A DNA stretch of 27,252 nt from positions 1-27,252 of the forward strand of contig CAZPEL010000008.1 in NCBI GenBank assembly GCA_964585585.1, given 5' to 3'. The notes beneath the pieces were generated by a model that was given only the letters and a program-made list of their open reading frames with translations, had not been told where the DNA came from and did no database searches. The stretch comes from CAZNAQ01 sp964585585 (lineage in GTDB: Bacteria; Patescibacteriota; Patescibacteriia; Patescibacteriales; JAGXOH01). Within the stretch, counting starts at the first letter, position 1. Each line of letters opens with the position of its first letter. Both the position numbers and the translations under genes were made by a program. This document shows, piece by piece, positions 7,287 to 13,835 of the stretch.

Positions 7287-7290
7287 TCCT

Positions 7291-8145
7291 ATGAACAAAA
7301 AATTAATGATCGGCTTGGTTGTCTTGGTGCTTGTCGGGCTTGGTTCTTACTTTGTTTGGGCCGGATCCGGCTCGGAAAACAATAAACCCGAACCCGGGGA
7401 CAAGGGCCAGGGCTTCTACACCGAGCAAGAATCCTTGACCATTGCCGAGCAGTGGATCCAGGAAGAATCACCCACTTATACTTACGACGGCTTTGACCTG
7501 GCCGTAAAAGAGACCCGAGGCCTGGATATGGTCGATTGCGAGGATTGCTATGAATTCGATTTTTCCTTTAAATCCCGCCACGGCGGTTTCGGCGACCGGG
7601 AGGGAAAAATGGTAACTCAAGCGATCACCCCGCATTTAATGACAGTGAGAGTGGAACACGGCGAGGTGACCATGGCCTTGACCGATAATGAATTTAACGA
7701 AATGACCGGCGAGGTCAGGCAGGGCGGCCAAGGAGTGGACCGGCTCCAGCCCCGGGAAGTAAAATTGTTTTATTACAACCAAGAGGCGGACAAGGACAGC
7801 CAAGGCAATATCGAATGCAGCTCCAATGCCGTTTTACCCTTAGATAGGGTTATTTCGGGCCAAGAACCTATCAGAGAGACTATGGAATTATTGCTTCAAG
7901 GTGAGCTTCGGCCGACTGAGGAGGATCAGGGCTTTAGCACTGAATTCCCGAATCCGGAATTCAGGATCAAGGACATGCAATTACAGGACGGCGTTCTGAC
8001 CCTTACTTTTAGCGAAGTTCCCGGTTTTACCAGCGGCGGTTCTTGCCGCGTAACTCTGTTAAGAGCCCAAGTAGAAAAGACAGCTTTACAGTTTCCGGAG
8101 GTCGAGGAGGTTAAGATCAGACCGGTGAGCATTTTCCAACCCTAA
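7291..8145 (+). CDS. Membrane-anchored GerMN-domain protein
   Basis: The 284-residue product has an N-terminal membrane anchor or signal (about 5-24, no lipobox Cys), a polar linker, a first domain (about 42-140) with a CEDC motif and a C-terminal GerMN domain (about 155-278; VKLFYYN, then LPLDR, then ELLLQGELRPTEE and VLTLTFSEV). GerMN domains are extracytoplasmic beta/alpha modules first seen in spore germination protein GerM but common in non-sporulating bacteria, so sporulation is not implied. The gene has a strong Shine-Dalgarno sequence, unlike most genes here, suggesting high or separately regulated expression. A bidirectional terminator follows. Its molecular role is unknown. Confidence 0.85.
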   Translation: MNKKLMIGLVVLVLVGLGSYFVWAGSGSENNKPEPGDKGQGFYTEQESLTIAEQWIQEESPTYTYDGFDLAVKETRGLDMVDCEDCYEFDFSFKSRHGGFGDREGKMVTQAITPHLMTVRVEHGEVTMALTDNEFNEMTGEVRQGGQGVDRLQPREVKLFYYNQEADKDSQGNIECSSNAVLPLDRVISGQEPIRETMELLLQGELRPTEEDQGFSTEFPNPEFRIKDMQLQDGVLTLTFSEVPGFTSGGSCRVTLLRAQVEKTALQFPEVEEVKIRPVSIFQP

Positions 8146-8167
8146 ATTAAAATATTTGGGAACCCCT

Positions 8168-8199
8168 AAAAACCCTTCTTTTCCAAGAAGGGTTTTTTA
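8168..8199. terminator. Bidirectional intrinsic terminator between GerMN gene and rarA
   Basis: A perfect 10-base stem (AACCCTTCTT at 8171-8180, AAGAAGGGTT at 8185-8194) with loop TTCC has a T-run after it and an A-run before it, so it can stop transcription of both convergent genes. Confidence 0.9.
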
Positions 8200-9378
8200 T
8201 TAGAGGTATTTTTTACCTTTTAGTTCCGGCGGCAGATATTCTTGGTCCTCATCGTTCTCATGGTGGGGGTATTTATAATTTTGGCCATAACCCAGGCCTT
8301 TCATCAGGTCGGTGGGAGCGTTTCGCAAGGAAAAGGGGACCGCCAGATTGCCTTGTTCCCGAGCGTCTTTCTCGGCTTTGTTATAGGCCTCATAGGTGGC
8401 GTTACTTTTCGGGGACCGGGCCAGATAGGCCACGGCGTGGGAGAGATTGATCCGGCACTCCGGCATTCCGATCTTATGGCAGGCCTCAAAAGCGGCGTTG
8501 GCCAGAAGCAGGGCGCTGTTGTTGGCTATACCTATATCCTCGCTGGCAAAGATGATCAGTCTTCTGGCTATGAAAAGCGGATCTTCGCCGGCCGTTAGCA
8601 TTCGAGCCAGCCAATATAAAGCGGCATCCGGATCGCTTCCCCGCATGGATTTTATCAGGGCAGAAGCCAAATTGTAGTGTTCCTCGCCCGCCCGGTCATA
8701 GATCAGTTCCGGCTTGTCCATGACCTTTTTCACCGCCTCAGCGCTTATGTCTTTGCCTTGCTGCAGGCAGGCCTCTATAATATTTAGGGCTATCCGGGCA
8801 TCGCCGTTGGCCAGTTTGGCTATAAGTTCCACGGTTTCCCGCTCCGCTTTTATCCCTTCCTTGGTCAGAGCTTGATTTATTATTTGGACCAGATCTTTTT
8901 TGGTCAGGGCTTCCAGGGTTATCATCTTGGTCCGGGAAAGCAAGGGGGAATTAATGCTAAAACTGGGGTTTTCCGTGGTAGCCCCGATCAAGATAATAGT
9001 TCCGTCTTCGATATGGGGAAGCAGGGCGTCCTGCTGGGCCTTGTTCCAGCGATGGATCTCATCTACAAAAAGGATGGTTTTTAGGTTTTGACCCCGTTTT
9101 TGTTTGGCGGTTTCTATTACTTGGCGCAGGTCTTTAACTCCGCTGGTAACAGCGCTCAGCTGGGTAAAATAAGAATTGGTTTGCCGGGCTATAATAGAGG
9201 CCAGAGTGGTCTTGCCGCTGCCCGGCGGCCCCCAGAAGATAATAGAAGGCACTTGGTCCTTTTGGATGGCTTGATACAAAAAACTATCAGGGCCGCTGAT
9301 CTTTTCCTGGCCGAAGAATTCCGACAGATCCTGCGGTCGGAGGCGATTGGCCAAGGGGTTGGTATTTTTGTCCGGCAT
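8200..9378 (-). CDS. rarA: Replication-associated recombination protein A (AAA+ ATPase)
   Basis: RarA/MgsA (the bacterial WRNIP1 homologue) is an AAA+ ATPase acting at stalled replication forks. The 392-residue protein shows PLANRLRPQDLSEFFGQ near the start, Walker A GPPGSGKTT (50-58), Walker B ILFVDEIHR (102-110), sensor 1 GATTENPSFSIN (133-144) and the arginine-finger region LLSR (147-150). The C-terminal half has the family tetramerisation and clamp-loader-like helices, with DPDAALYWLARMLTAGEDP and the closing KYPHHENDEDQEYLPPELKGKKYL region. Length is near the family norm. The likely promoter (9388-9416) would place the transcription start only a few bases before the ATG, so the mRNA may be nearly leaderless. 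It is divergent from a lipoprotein gene. Confidence 0.96.
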   Translation of the reverse strand: MPDKNTNPLANRLRPQDLSEFFGQEKISGPDSFLYQAIQKDQVPSIIFWGPPGSGKTTLASIIARQTNSYFTQLSAVTSGVKDLRQVIETAKQKRGQNLKTILFVDEIHRWNKAQQDALLPHIEDGTIILIGATTENPSFSINSPLLSRTKMITLEALTKKDLVQIINQALTKEGIKAERETVELIAKLANGDARIALNIIEACLQQGKDISAEAVKKVMDKPELIYDRAGEEHYNLASALIKSMRGSDPDAALYWLARMLTAGEDPLFIARRLIIFASEDIGIANNSALLLANAAFEACHKIGMPECRINLSHAVAYLARSPKSNATYEAYNKAEKDAREQGNLAVPFSLRNAPTDLMKGLGYGQNYKYPHHENDEDQEYLPPELKGKKYL

Positions 9379-9387
9379 ATTATTTTT

Positions 9388-9416
9388 AGTTTAGGCAAGT
9401 TCGATTATCGGGTCAA
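9388..9416 (-). promoter_or_regulatory. Candidate promoter of rarA
   Basis: On the minus strand TTGACC (9411-9416) and TAAACT (9388-9393) are 17 bases apart. The predicted start is near 9381, only a few bases before the ATG at 9378. The -35 box lies in the left arm of an inverted repeat (9410-9422 / 9441-9454). Confidence 0.45.
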
Positions 9417-9454
9417 GGAATCAAGTTAGGGATGTGGATGGATTCCTTTGACCC
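9410..9454. repeat. Inverted repeat in the divergent rarA/lipoprotein promoter region
   Basis: GGGTCAAGGAATC (9410-9422) and GATTCCTTTGACCC (9441-9454) are inverted copies with a one-base bulge and an 18-base spacer. Each arm contains a TTGACC that can serve as a -35 box for the gene on its own side. It could also be a regulator binding site. Confidence 0.65.
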
Positions 9455-9476
9455 CTTTATTTTTATTTGTTATTAT
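9448..9476 (+). promoter_or_regulatory. Candidate promoter of the lipoprotein gene at 9519
   Basis: TTGACC (9448-9453) and TATTAT (9471-9476) are spaced by 17 bases, giving a predicted start near 9483. The leader of about 36 bases has no Shine-Dalgarno sequence. Confidence 0.55.
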
Positions 9477-9518
9477 GATATTACTTTAGAAAAAATAATA
9501 AATAAAACTTTAAATTCT

Positions 9519-10175
9519 ATGAAGAAACAATTAATTTTGGGGTTGGGTTTGGTTTTTATTTTATCTGGTTGTGGACTTTCTTTGCAAAACCAGGAGAGCC
9601 AACCGGAAAACTCCAACACTCTGACAACTAAAGAAGCTAAGGCTAAAGCCAAAAAATTTATTGATGATAATTTATTGGCAGCCGGGCAAAGTAAATCTCA
9701 AATAACCAGCATAACTGAAGAAAAAGGTCTCTTTAAAATAAAAGTGCAAGTGGAAGGTCAAAGCATTGATTCTTATATGACCAAGGATGGAAAGAAGTTC
9801 TTCCCTCAGGCAGTTAACATGGACAATCCGCAGCAGGCTTCCAATAACGGATCTAACTCCAACAACCAACAAGGTCAGCAATCACCTCAAGCACAACAGC
9901 CTCAGGAACAGATGACTGATGCGGACCGGGCCAATGCCATGATAAGACAAGGTAATATGTTGTTGGATCAAGCCGGTGATAGCGCCGAGGAGGCGGATAA
10001 GCAAAATTTAGAGCAAAAAATTCAAGAGTTGGAAGAATTGAATAATAGTGAAAATCCCAACTCTTCAGATCTGCAACAAAAGATGCAAGAAGTCCAACAA
10101 GCGGCCCAACCTCTATTGAATCAAATGTCCCAACAGCAAAATGCGACCGGAACTCCGGCTAATCCTCAAGAGTAA
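9519..10175 (+). CDS. Putative lipoprotein with Gln/Asn-rich linker and coiled coil
   Basis: The 218-residue product starts MKKQLILGLGLVFILSGCG: a short signal peptide ending in a lipobox (LSGC), so it is probably lipid-anchored. Residues about 37-105 (KEAKAKAKKFIDDNLLAAG ... YMTKDGKKFFPQA) resemble the small N-terminal domain found before thioredoxin/DsbA-like domains in CPR proteins; this is from memory and tentative. Next comes a Gln/Asn/Ser-rich linker and a C-terminal helical, probably coiled-coil segment rich in Gln and Glu. No thioredoxin domain follows. An upstream in-frame ATG at 9432 would add 29 residues before the signal peptide and is rejected. The function is unknown. Confidence 0.8.
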   Translation: MKKQLILGLGLVFILSGCGLSLQNQESQPENSNTLTTKEAKAKAKKFIDDNLLAAGQSKSQITSITEEKGLFKIKVQVEGQSIDSYMTKDGKKFFPQAVNMDNPQQASNNGSNSNNQQGQQSPQAQQPQEQMTDADRANAMIRQGNMLLDQAGDSAEEADKQNLEQKIQELEELNNSENPNSSDLQQKMQEVQQAAQPLLNQMSQQQNATGTPANPQE

Positions 10176-10195
10176 ATTTAATTTTCAGTATATTC

Positions 10196-10226
10196 AAAAA
10201 GCTCCTTCTCCGGAAGGAGCTTTTTT
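10196..10226 (+). terminator. Intrinsic terminator after the lipoprotein gene
   Basis: GCTCCTTC (10201-10208) pairs with GAAGGAGC (10213-10220) around the loop TCCG, with A5 before and T6 after the stem. Confidence 0.9.
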
Positions 10227-10240
10227 GTTATTATAGAGTT

Positions 10241-10753
10241 ATGGCCGGTAGAAAAAACATCATCAAGGTTCGGGATAAAATGCAACGAGATTATGAATAT
10301 GAATTAATCGAACCCAAAGGGAAGAATTTTGCCCCGGAATTCCGCCCTCACTTAAGTCCGAAGCAAATGTTGGAATTAGGTGTTTTTGGTGGCAAATATA
10401 TGACCGATACTCGCGGGGAATTTCCGGATTCCTGGTTTAAAAAGGCCAAGCTATGTTCGGAAAAACATGATCCGAAACTTAATTATTTCAAAATAAACGC
10501 CAGCCAACCTTTGCGGGTTTGGCAAGCCAAGGGATGGATCCATCCGGACGACCCTCGGGGCTGGTTTCAATGGTATTGCCGGTATTATTTAGGGCGTCGC
10601 CACGAGGATGATGAGCGTCAGATCAAGCGATGGCAGGCCTTTAAACGCCATTGGGGCGCAGTAAAAAAGAACTGCTTGGACGGGGATTATGATTGCCGTC
10701 GCAAGCAAAGACAAGCATTATTGCATTGGGCTTATGACAGCAGAAAGATCTAA
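10241..10753 (+). CDS. Conserved hypothetical protein, Trp/Arg-rich
   Basis: The 170-residue protein belongs to a widely conserved but, to my knowledge, uncharacterised family. I recall similar sequences in bacteria and fungi. The most family-like region is the C-terminal half: QPLRVWQAKGWIHPDDPRG (about 89-107), WFQWYCRYYLGRRHEDDE (108-125) and RQALLHWAYDSR (156-167). It is rich in Trp, Tyr and Arg, has no signal peptide or membrane segment, and carries several cysteines. Its end overlaps the tlyA start by 20 bases (10734-10753), suggesting translational coupling with an rRNA methyltransferase. The basic, aromatic character would suit nucleic-acid binding, but that is speculation. Confidence 0.8.
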   Translation: MAGRKNIIKVRDKMQRDYEYELIEPKGKNFAPEFRPHLSPKQMLELGVFGGKYMTDTRGEFPDSWFKKAKLCSEKHDPKLNYFKINASQPLRVWQAKGWIHPDDPRGWFQWYCRYYLGRRHEDDERQIKRWQAFKRHWGAVKKNCLDGDYDCRRKQRQALLHWAYDSRKI

Positions 10754-11480
10754 AAAGAGATTGGATAAATTCCTGGTGGACGAGGGGTTAGTTTCCTCCC
10801 GGGAACGGGCCCAGGAGCTTATCCGGGAGAACCAGGTTTGGGTCAATGGCAGCCGGGTGACCAAAAATTCCCTGGCCGTCAGCCGGGAAGATAAAGTGGA
10901 CCTCCGGAGCGGGGAGTCCAAGTGGGTTTCTCGGGGCGCCCGGAAGCTGGAAAAGGCCTTGGATCATTGGTCTTTAAGGATACAAGATAAGAAATGTTTG
11001 GATGTGGGTGCTTGTACCGGAGGTTTCAGCCAAGTGCTTTTGGAACGGGGAGCGAAGAAGGTTTACGCTCTGGATGGGGGTCAAGGGCAATTGGCAACCA
11101 AACTGAAGAGCGATGATCGGGTCATAAACCTGGAAAAGGTCAACGCCCGGGATATCCCGGATCATTTCATTCCGGAAAAATTGGATTTTATCTGTTTGGA
11201 TGTTTCTTATATCTCTTTAACTTTGGTCCTTCCGGAAGCGGTAAAATTTTTAGCAGCCGGCGGTGAGGTGGTGGCCTTGATCAAGCCCCAATTCGAGGTC
11301 GGCCGTGGAAAGGTGAAAAAAGGATTGGTAACCCGGGAAGAAGATCACTTAAAAGCCCGGAAAAAAGTCAAAGAAGCAGGAGGGAGTATCGGCTTAGAGG
11401 ATCGGGGCATCATAGAATCTCCTATTTTGGGGGCCAAGGGTAATAAGGAATTTTTGATTCATTTTCAATATAAGTTATAA
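10734..11480 (+). CDS. tlyA: TlyA-family rRNA (cytidine-2'-O)-methyltransferase
   Basis: TlyA proteins 2'-O-methylate cytidines of 16S and sometimes 23S rRNA; older annotations call them hemolysins. The 249-residue protein has an N-terminal S4 RNA-binding domain (RLDKFLVDEGLVSSRERAQ, 9-27; VWVNG, 35-39) and a C-terminal FtsJ-like Rossmann methyltransferase domain. The SAM-binding loop is DVGACTGGFSQ (90-100), followed by YALDGGQGQL (111-120), LDVSYIS (155-161) and ALIKPQFEVGRG (181-192). Start at 10734 is chosen because MTAERSKKRLD gives the usual family N-terminus; an in-frame ATG at 10689 would add 15 atypical residues. It overlaps the preceding gene by 20 bases. Confidence 0.92.
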   Translation: MTAERSKKRLDKFLVDEGLVSSRERAQELIRENQVWVNGSRVTKNSLAVSREDKVDLRSGESKWVSRGARKLEKALDHWSLRIQDKKCLDVGACTGGFSQVLLERGAKKVYALDGGQGQLATKLKSDDRVINLEKVNARDIPDHFIPEKLDFICLDVSYISLTLVLPEAVKFLAAGGEVVALIKPQFEVGRGKVKKGLVTREEDHLKARKKVKEAGGSIGLEDRGIIESPILGAKGNKEFLIHFQYKL

Positions 11481-11488
11481 CCCAAAAT

Positions 11489-11516
11489 AAAACCGCCCCT
11501 TATTCGGAGCGGTTTT
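11489..11516. terminator. Bidirectional terminator between tlyA and rplA
   Basis: AAAACCGC (11489-11496) pairs with GCGGTTTT (11509-11516); the flanking A-run and T-run let it work for the two convergent genes. Confidence 0.8.
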
Positions 11517-11537
11517 ATATATGATCTGAGTTTGGGT

Positions 11538-12266
11538 TTATTCAATGTTTATTTTAATTCCCGGGCCCATAGTGGAGCTCATGCTGACATTTTGCAGATA
11601 AGTGCCTTTGGCGCTGCTGGGTTTGGCTTTTTTGATCGCATCGATCAGAGCTTGAAAGTTATCAACCAGAGCTTGGTCGCCAAAAGAAACTTTGCCGATC
11701 ATGATATGAAGATTGCCGGTGTTGTCGTTTTTAAAGCTGACCTTACCTTTTTTTAGTTCCTCGGCCATTTGGGCCGGATTGGAAGTAACAGTCTCATTCT
11801 TGGGAGAAGGCATCAGCCCCCTGGTGCCCAAGGTTTTGGCGATCTGGGACAGACTTTTCATCATAGCCGGTTCGGCCAAGGCCACATCAAAATCGGTTTT
11901 TTCAGTCTTTTTGATCTCTTCGATCAGATCTTCGCCGCCGACAATATCGGCCCCGGCTTCTTTGACCGCTTTTTGGTTTTCCGGACTAACAAAGGCGGCC
12001 ACCTTGGTTTGTTTACCGGTGCCGTGCGGCAGAGTGACAGTGCTTCTTACTTGTTGATCTCCTTTTTTAGGGTCGATACCCAAACGGAGATGAACCTCGA
12101 CCGAAGCATCAAACTTGGTTTTGGATAATTTTTTGGTCAATTGCACCGCTTCCTGCGGGGAGTATTTCTTTTCCTTTTCCCAGGTCAATTCCTGAGCCGG
12201 GGATCCCGAAGTCTCCTCCTTTTGCGGAGCGGCTTTTTGTGATTCTTGTTCTTTCTTTTTGCTCAT
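11538..12266 (-). CDS. rplA: 50S ribosomal protein L1
   Basis: L1 forms the L1 stalk of the large subunit and helps release deacylated tRNA; in many bacteria it also represses its own operon. The 242-residue product has the two-domain L1 pattern: KYSPQEAVQLTKK, FDASVEVHLRLGIDPKKGDQ, the second domain with GTRGLMPSPKNETVT, and the closing GKVSFGDQALVDN ... GPGIKIN. An N-terminal extension of about 30 charged Lys/Glu/Gln residues precedes the conserved part. It follows rplK in the order secE-nusG-rplK-rplA. An in-frame stop directly before the ATG fixes the start. A GGGAGG lies about 36 bases upstream, followed by an AT hairpin (12285-12303), and no Shine-Dalgarno sequence is near the start. 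Confidence 0.96.
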   Translation of the reverse strand: MSKKKEQESQKAAPQKEETSGSPAQELTWEKEKKYSPQEAVQLTKKLSKTKFDASVEVHLRLGIDPKKGDQQVRSTVTLPHGTGKQTKVAAFVSPENQKAVKEAGADIVGGEDLIEEIKKTEKTDFDVALAEPAMMKSLSQIAKTLGTRGLMPSPKNETVTSNPAQMAEELKKGKVSFKNDNTGNLHIMIGKVSFGDQALVDNFQALIDAIKKAKPSSAKGTYLQNVSMSSTMGPGIKINIE

Positions 12267-12284
12267 AATTTTTCAGTGGTAAGC

Positions 12285-12303
12285 GGTTTTAAAATTTAAA
12301 ACC
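12285..12303 (-). promoter_or_regulatory. Small hairpin in the rplK-rplA spacer
   Basis: GGTTTTAAA (12285-12293) and TTTAAAACC (12295-12303) are perfect inverted copies. On the transcript strand the hairpin overlaps the end of a GGGAGG that lies about 36 bases before the L1 start. A role in translation control of L1 is possible but unproven. Confidence 0.35.
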
Positions 12304-12324
12304 TCCCACATTATTTATTAGTGA

Positions 12325-12747
12325 TTATTCGATCTTAACACCCATCTGCTTGGCGGTTCCGGCCACTATCTTTTTGGCGCTTTCTATATCCTTGGTGTTC
12401 AGGTCCGGCATTTTGATCTCCGCTATTTCTTTCAACTGATCTTCGGTAATAGATCCCGGTTTGTCCAGCAGAGTTTTGCTGGCTCCCTTGTCTATACCGG
12501 CATATTTTTTGATCAAGTGAGCGGCCGGCGGAGTTTTAGTGATAAAGTCAAAACTCCTGTCTTCGTAGACAGTGATCTCTACCGGGATGACATCACCCTG
12601 TCTATCTTGAGTGGCTTCGTTGAATTGGGTGCAGAAGTCCTGGATGGCCAGGCCGTGCTGACCCAAAGCCGGGCCCACTGGAGGTGCCGGATTGGCTTGC
12701 CCTCCCGGAATTTGCAGTTTTATAACTGTGGATACTTTTTTAGCCAT
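12325..12747 (-). CDS. rplK: 50S ribosomal protein L11
   Basis: L11 binds the GTPase-associated centre of 23S rRNA. The 140-residue length is typical. Family features include KLQIPGGQANPAPPVGPALG (11-30), the GKxx-like FCTQFNEAT region (about 38-46), the C-terminal RNA-binding domain with TKTPPAAHLIKKYAG (71-85) and the end DIESAKKIVAGTAKQMGVKIE. It lies between nusG and rplA in the classical order. The 174-base spacer after nusG is unusually long for this operon and carries repeats. The ATG has only a weak GAAAAGA upstream. Confidence 0.97.
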   Translation of the reverse strand: MAKKVSTVIKLQIPGGQANPAPPVGPALGQHGLAIQDFCTQFNEATQDRQGDVIPVEITVYEDRSFDFITKTPPAAHLIKKYAGIDKGASKTLLDKPGSITEDQLKEIAEIKMPDLNTKDIESAKKIVAGTAKQMGVKIE

Positions 12748-12754
12748 ATCTTTT

Positions 12755-12810
12755 CAAATTCGAAATTCGTCAGCCTGCCGGCAGGCAGGAAACTCGAAAT
12801 TCGAAATTCA
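12755..12810. repeat. Dispersed palindrome element between nusG and rplK
   Basis: A perfect 14-base palindrome GCCTGCCGGCAGGC (12773-12786) is flanked by AATTCGAAATTC words on both sides (about 12757-12768 and 12794-12810), giving a longer imperfect inverted repeat. The same GC core flanked by AT-rich words occurs at 16262-16305 and, less perfectly, at 17090-17147. Confidence 0.75.
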
Positions 12811-12833
12811 AATTATTTTTATTTTTAATCACA

Positions 12834-12876
12834 CAAATTTTAAGAGAAGCGTGCTTGAAAAAGCCTTAAATTTTGG
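12834..12876. repeat. AT-rich imperfect hairpin between nusG and rplK
   Basis: AAATTTTAAG near 12836-12845 pairs with CTTAAATTTT near 12865-12874 with one mismatch. Just beyond lies a run of TTCTAAATTCTA-like words (about 12889-12919) similar to 17098-17125. No promoter that I would trust is visible in this spacer. Confidence 0.4.
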
Positions 12877-12921
12877 ATAAATCAATGTTCTAAATTCTAT
12901 ATTCTAAAATTCAAAATTCTC

Positions 12922-13467
12922 TTATATCTTCTTGATCTGCAGGAAGTCCAGCTCTACCGGGGTTTCCCGGCCGAACATGGAAACTGTTACCTTGACCCTG
13001 CCTTTTTCGTGGTCGATATAGGTGATCTTTCCTTCCAGATTCTTAAAGGGGCCGTCCACAATGCGAACCGGGGTATCTTCAGTAAAGTCGATCTTGTATT
13101 TGGGTTCTTCCACACCCATTCTCTTTTGCAGCCCCTTGATCTCCTTTTCGCTTACCGGAGTGGGGGTGGTGCCGGTTCCGATGAATCCGGTCACATTCGG
13201 GGTGTTTCGGACTACATACCAAGAATCGTCGGTTACGATCATTTCCACCATGACATAACCGGGAAAGATCTTTTCCTCTATGATCTTTCTTTTGCCGTTT
13301 TTGATCTTGACCTTTTTTTCCTTGGGAACCATGACATTAAAGATCTTGTCTTCCATGTCCATGGATTCGATCCTTTGCCTTAAATTTTGGGCCACATTCT
13401 CCTCGTATCCGGAATAAGTGTGAAGTACATACCAGCGTCGGCCCTGGTCTAATGTTTGTTTAGGCAT
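12922..13467 (-). CDS. nusG: Transcription termination/antitermination protein NusG
   Basis: NusG binds RNA polymerase and promotes processivity, and couples to ribosomal S10 or Rho. The 181-residue protein has the NGN domain (about 10-115: RRWYVLHTYSGYEENVA, FPGYVMVEM, VRNTPNVTGFIG) and a C-terminal KOW domain (about 126-178: DTPVRIVDGPFKNLEGKI and MFGRETPVELDF). It starts 3 bases after the secE stop and both are probably cotranscribed. NusG takes part in boxA-dependent antitermination, which is of interest because boxA-like motifs occur before several genes in this window. Confidence 0.97.
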   Translation of the reverse strand: MPKQTLDQGRRWYVLHTYSGYEENVAQNLRQRIESMDMEDKIFNVMVPKEKKVKIKNGKRKIIEEKIFPGYVMVEMIVTDDSWYVVRNTPNVTGFIGTGTTPTPVSEKEIKGLQKRMGVEEPKYKIDFTEDTPVRIVDGPFKNLEGKITYIDHEKGRVKVTVSMFGRETPVELDFLQIKKI

Positions 13468-13470
13468 ATA

Positions 13471-13653
13471 TTACAAAATTACTTTAATTATATTACTGAA
13501 AAGATAGTCCAGGCCTCCCAAAAACACGGCTACGCCCGCACTCACAAAGATCACTACCAAGGTATAGTTGTAGGTCTCTTTTTTAGTGGGCCAAGTAACT
13601 TTTTTCAATTCTTCCACTGATTGTTTAATGTAATTGGTGATCTTTTCAAACAT
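13471..13653 (-). CDS. secE: Preprotein translocase subunit SecE
   Basis: This 60-residue protein has the short bacterial SecE layout: an amphipathic helix with the signature EELKKVTWPTKKE (14-26) followed by one transmembrane helix (about 30-52). SecE clamps SecY in the inner-membrane translocon. It is immediately upstream of nusG (3-base gap) as in most bacteria. A strong promoter at 13717-13745 drives the operon. No clear Shine-Dalgarno sequence is close to the ATG; a GAGGCGG lies about 25 bases upstream. Confidence 0.95.
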   Translation of the reverse strand: MFEKITNYIKQSVEELKKVTWPTKKETYNYTLVVIFVSAGVAVFLGGLDYLFSNIIKVIL

Positions 13654-13716
13654 ATTTTCAAGTAATTAAAAACCGCCTCGCGTTGGGCAGTTGGAAATTA
13701 ATTAAATTTGCTTATA

Positions 13717-13745
13717 ATAATACCTGAACAATAATTGCGTGTCAA
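13717..13745 (-). promoter_or_regulatory. Promoter of secE-nusG-rplK-rplA
   Basis: On the minus strand TTGACA (13740-13745) and TATTAT (13717-13722) are separated by 17 bases, one of the best promoters in the window. The leader before secE is about 55 bases. Confidence 0.75.
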
Positions 13746-13763
13746 GTGGAAATATGCTATAAA
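13735..13763 (+). promoter_or_regulatory. Candidate divergent promoter for the 13836-16257 genes
   Basis: TTGCGT (13735-13740) and TATAAA (13758-13763) are 17 bases apart. It overlaps the -35 region of the secE promoter, so the two could compete. Transcription would start near 13770, before the terminator-like hairpin at 13798-13818. Confidence 0.45.
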
Positions 13764-13797
13764 TGAAAATAGAATAAAATCTTAATCCCAAGCAGGG

Positions 13798-13818
13798 AAA
13801 AAGGACTCCGCCTTTTTT
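13798..13818 (+). terminator. Terminator-like hairpin in the leader of the 13836 gene
   Basis: AAAAAGG (13798-13804) pairs with CCTTTTT (13811-13817), loop ACTCCG, and a T-run follows. It lies between a candidate promoter and the ATG at 13836, so it may act as an attenuator or end a short leader RNA. Confidence 0.55.
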
Positions 13819-13835
13819 CTTGTATTTACAAACTT

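Noticed and set aside
12517..12880. Two plus-strand open frames with Leu-Pro-Ala-Gly-Arg / Arg-Gln-Ala-Gly peptides
   Set aside because: Antisense to rplK and running through the GC palindrome; these peptides are translation artefacts of the repeat element.
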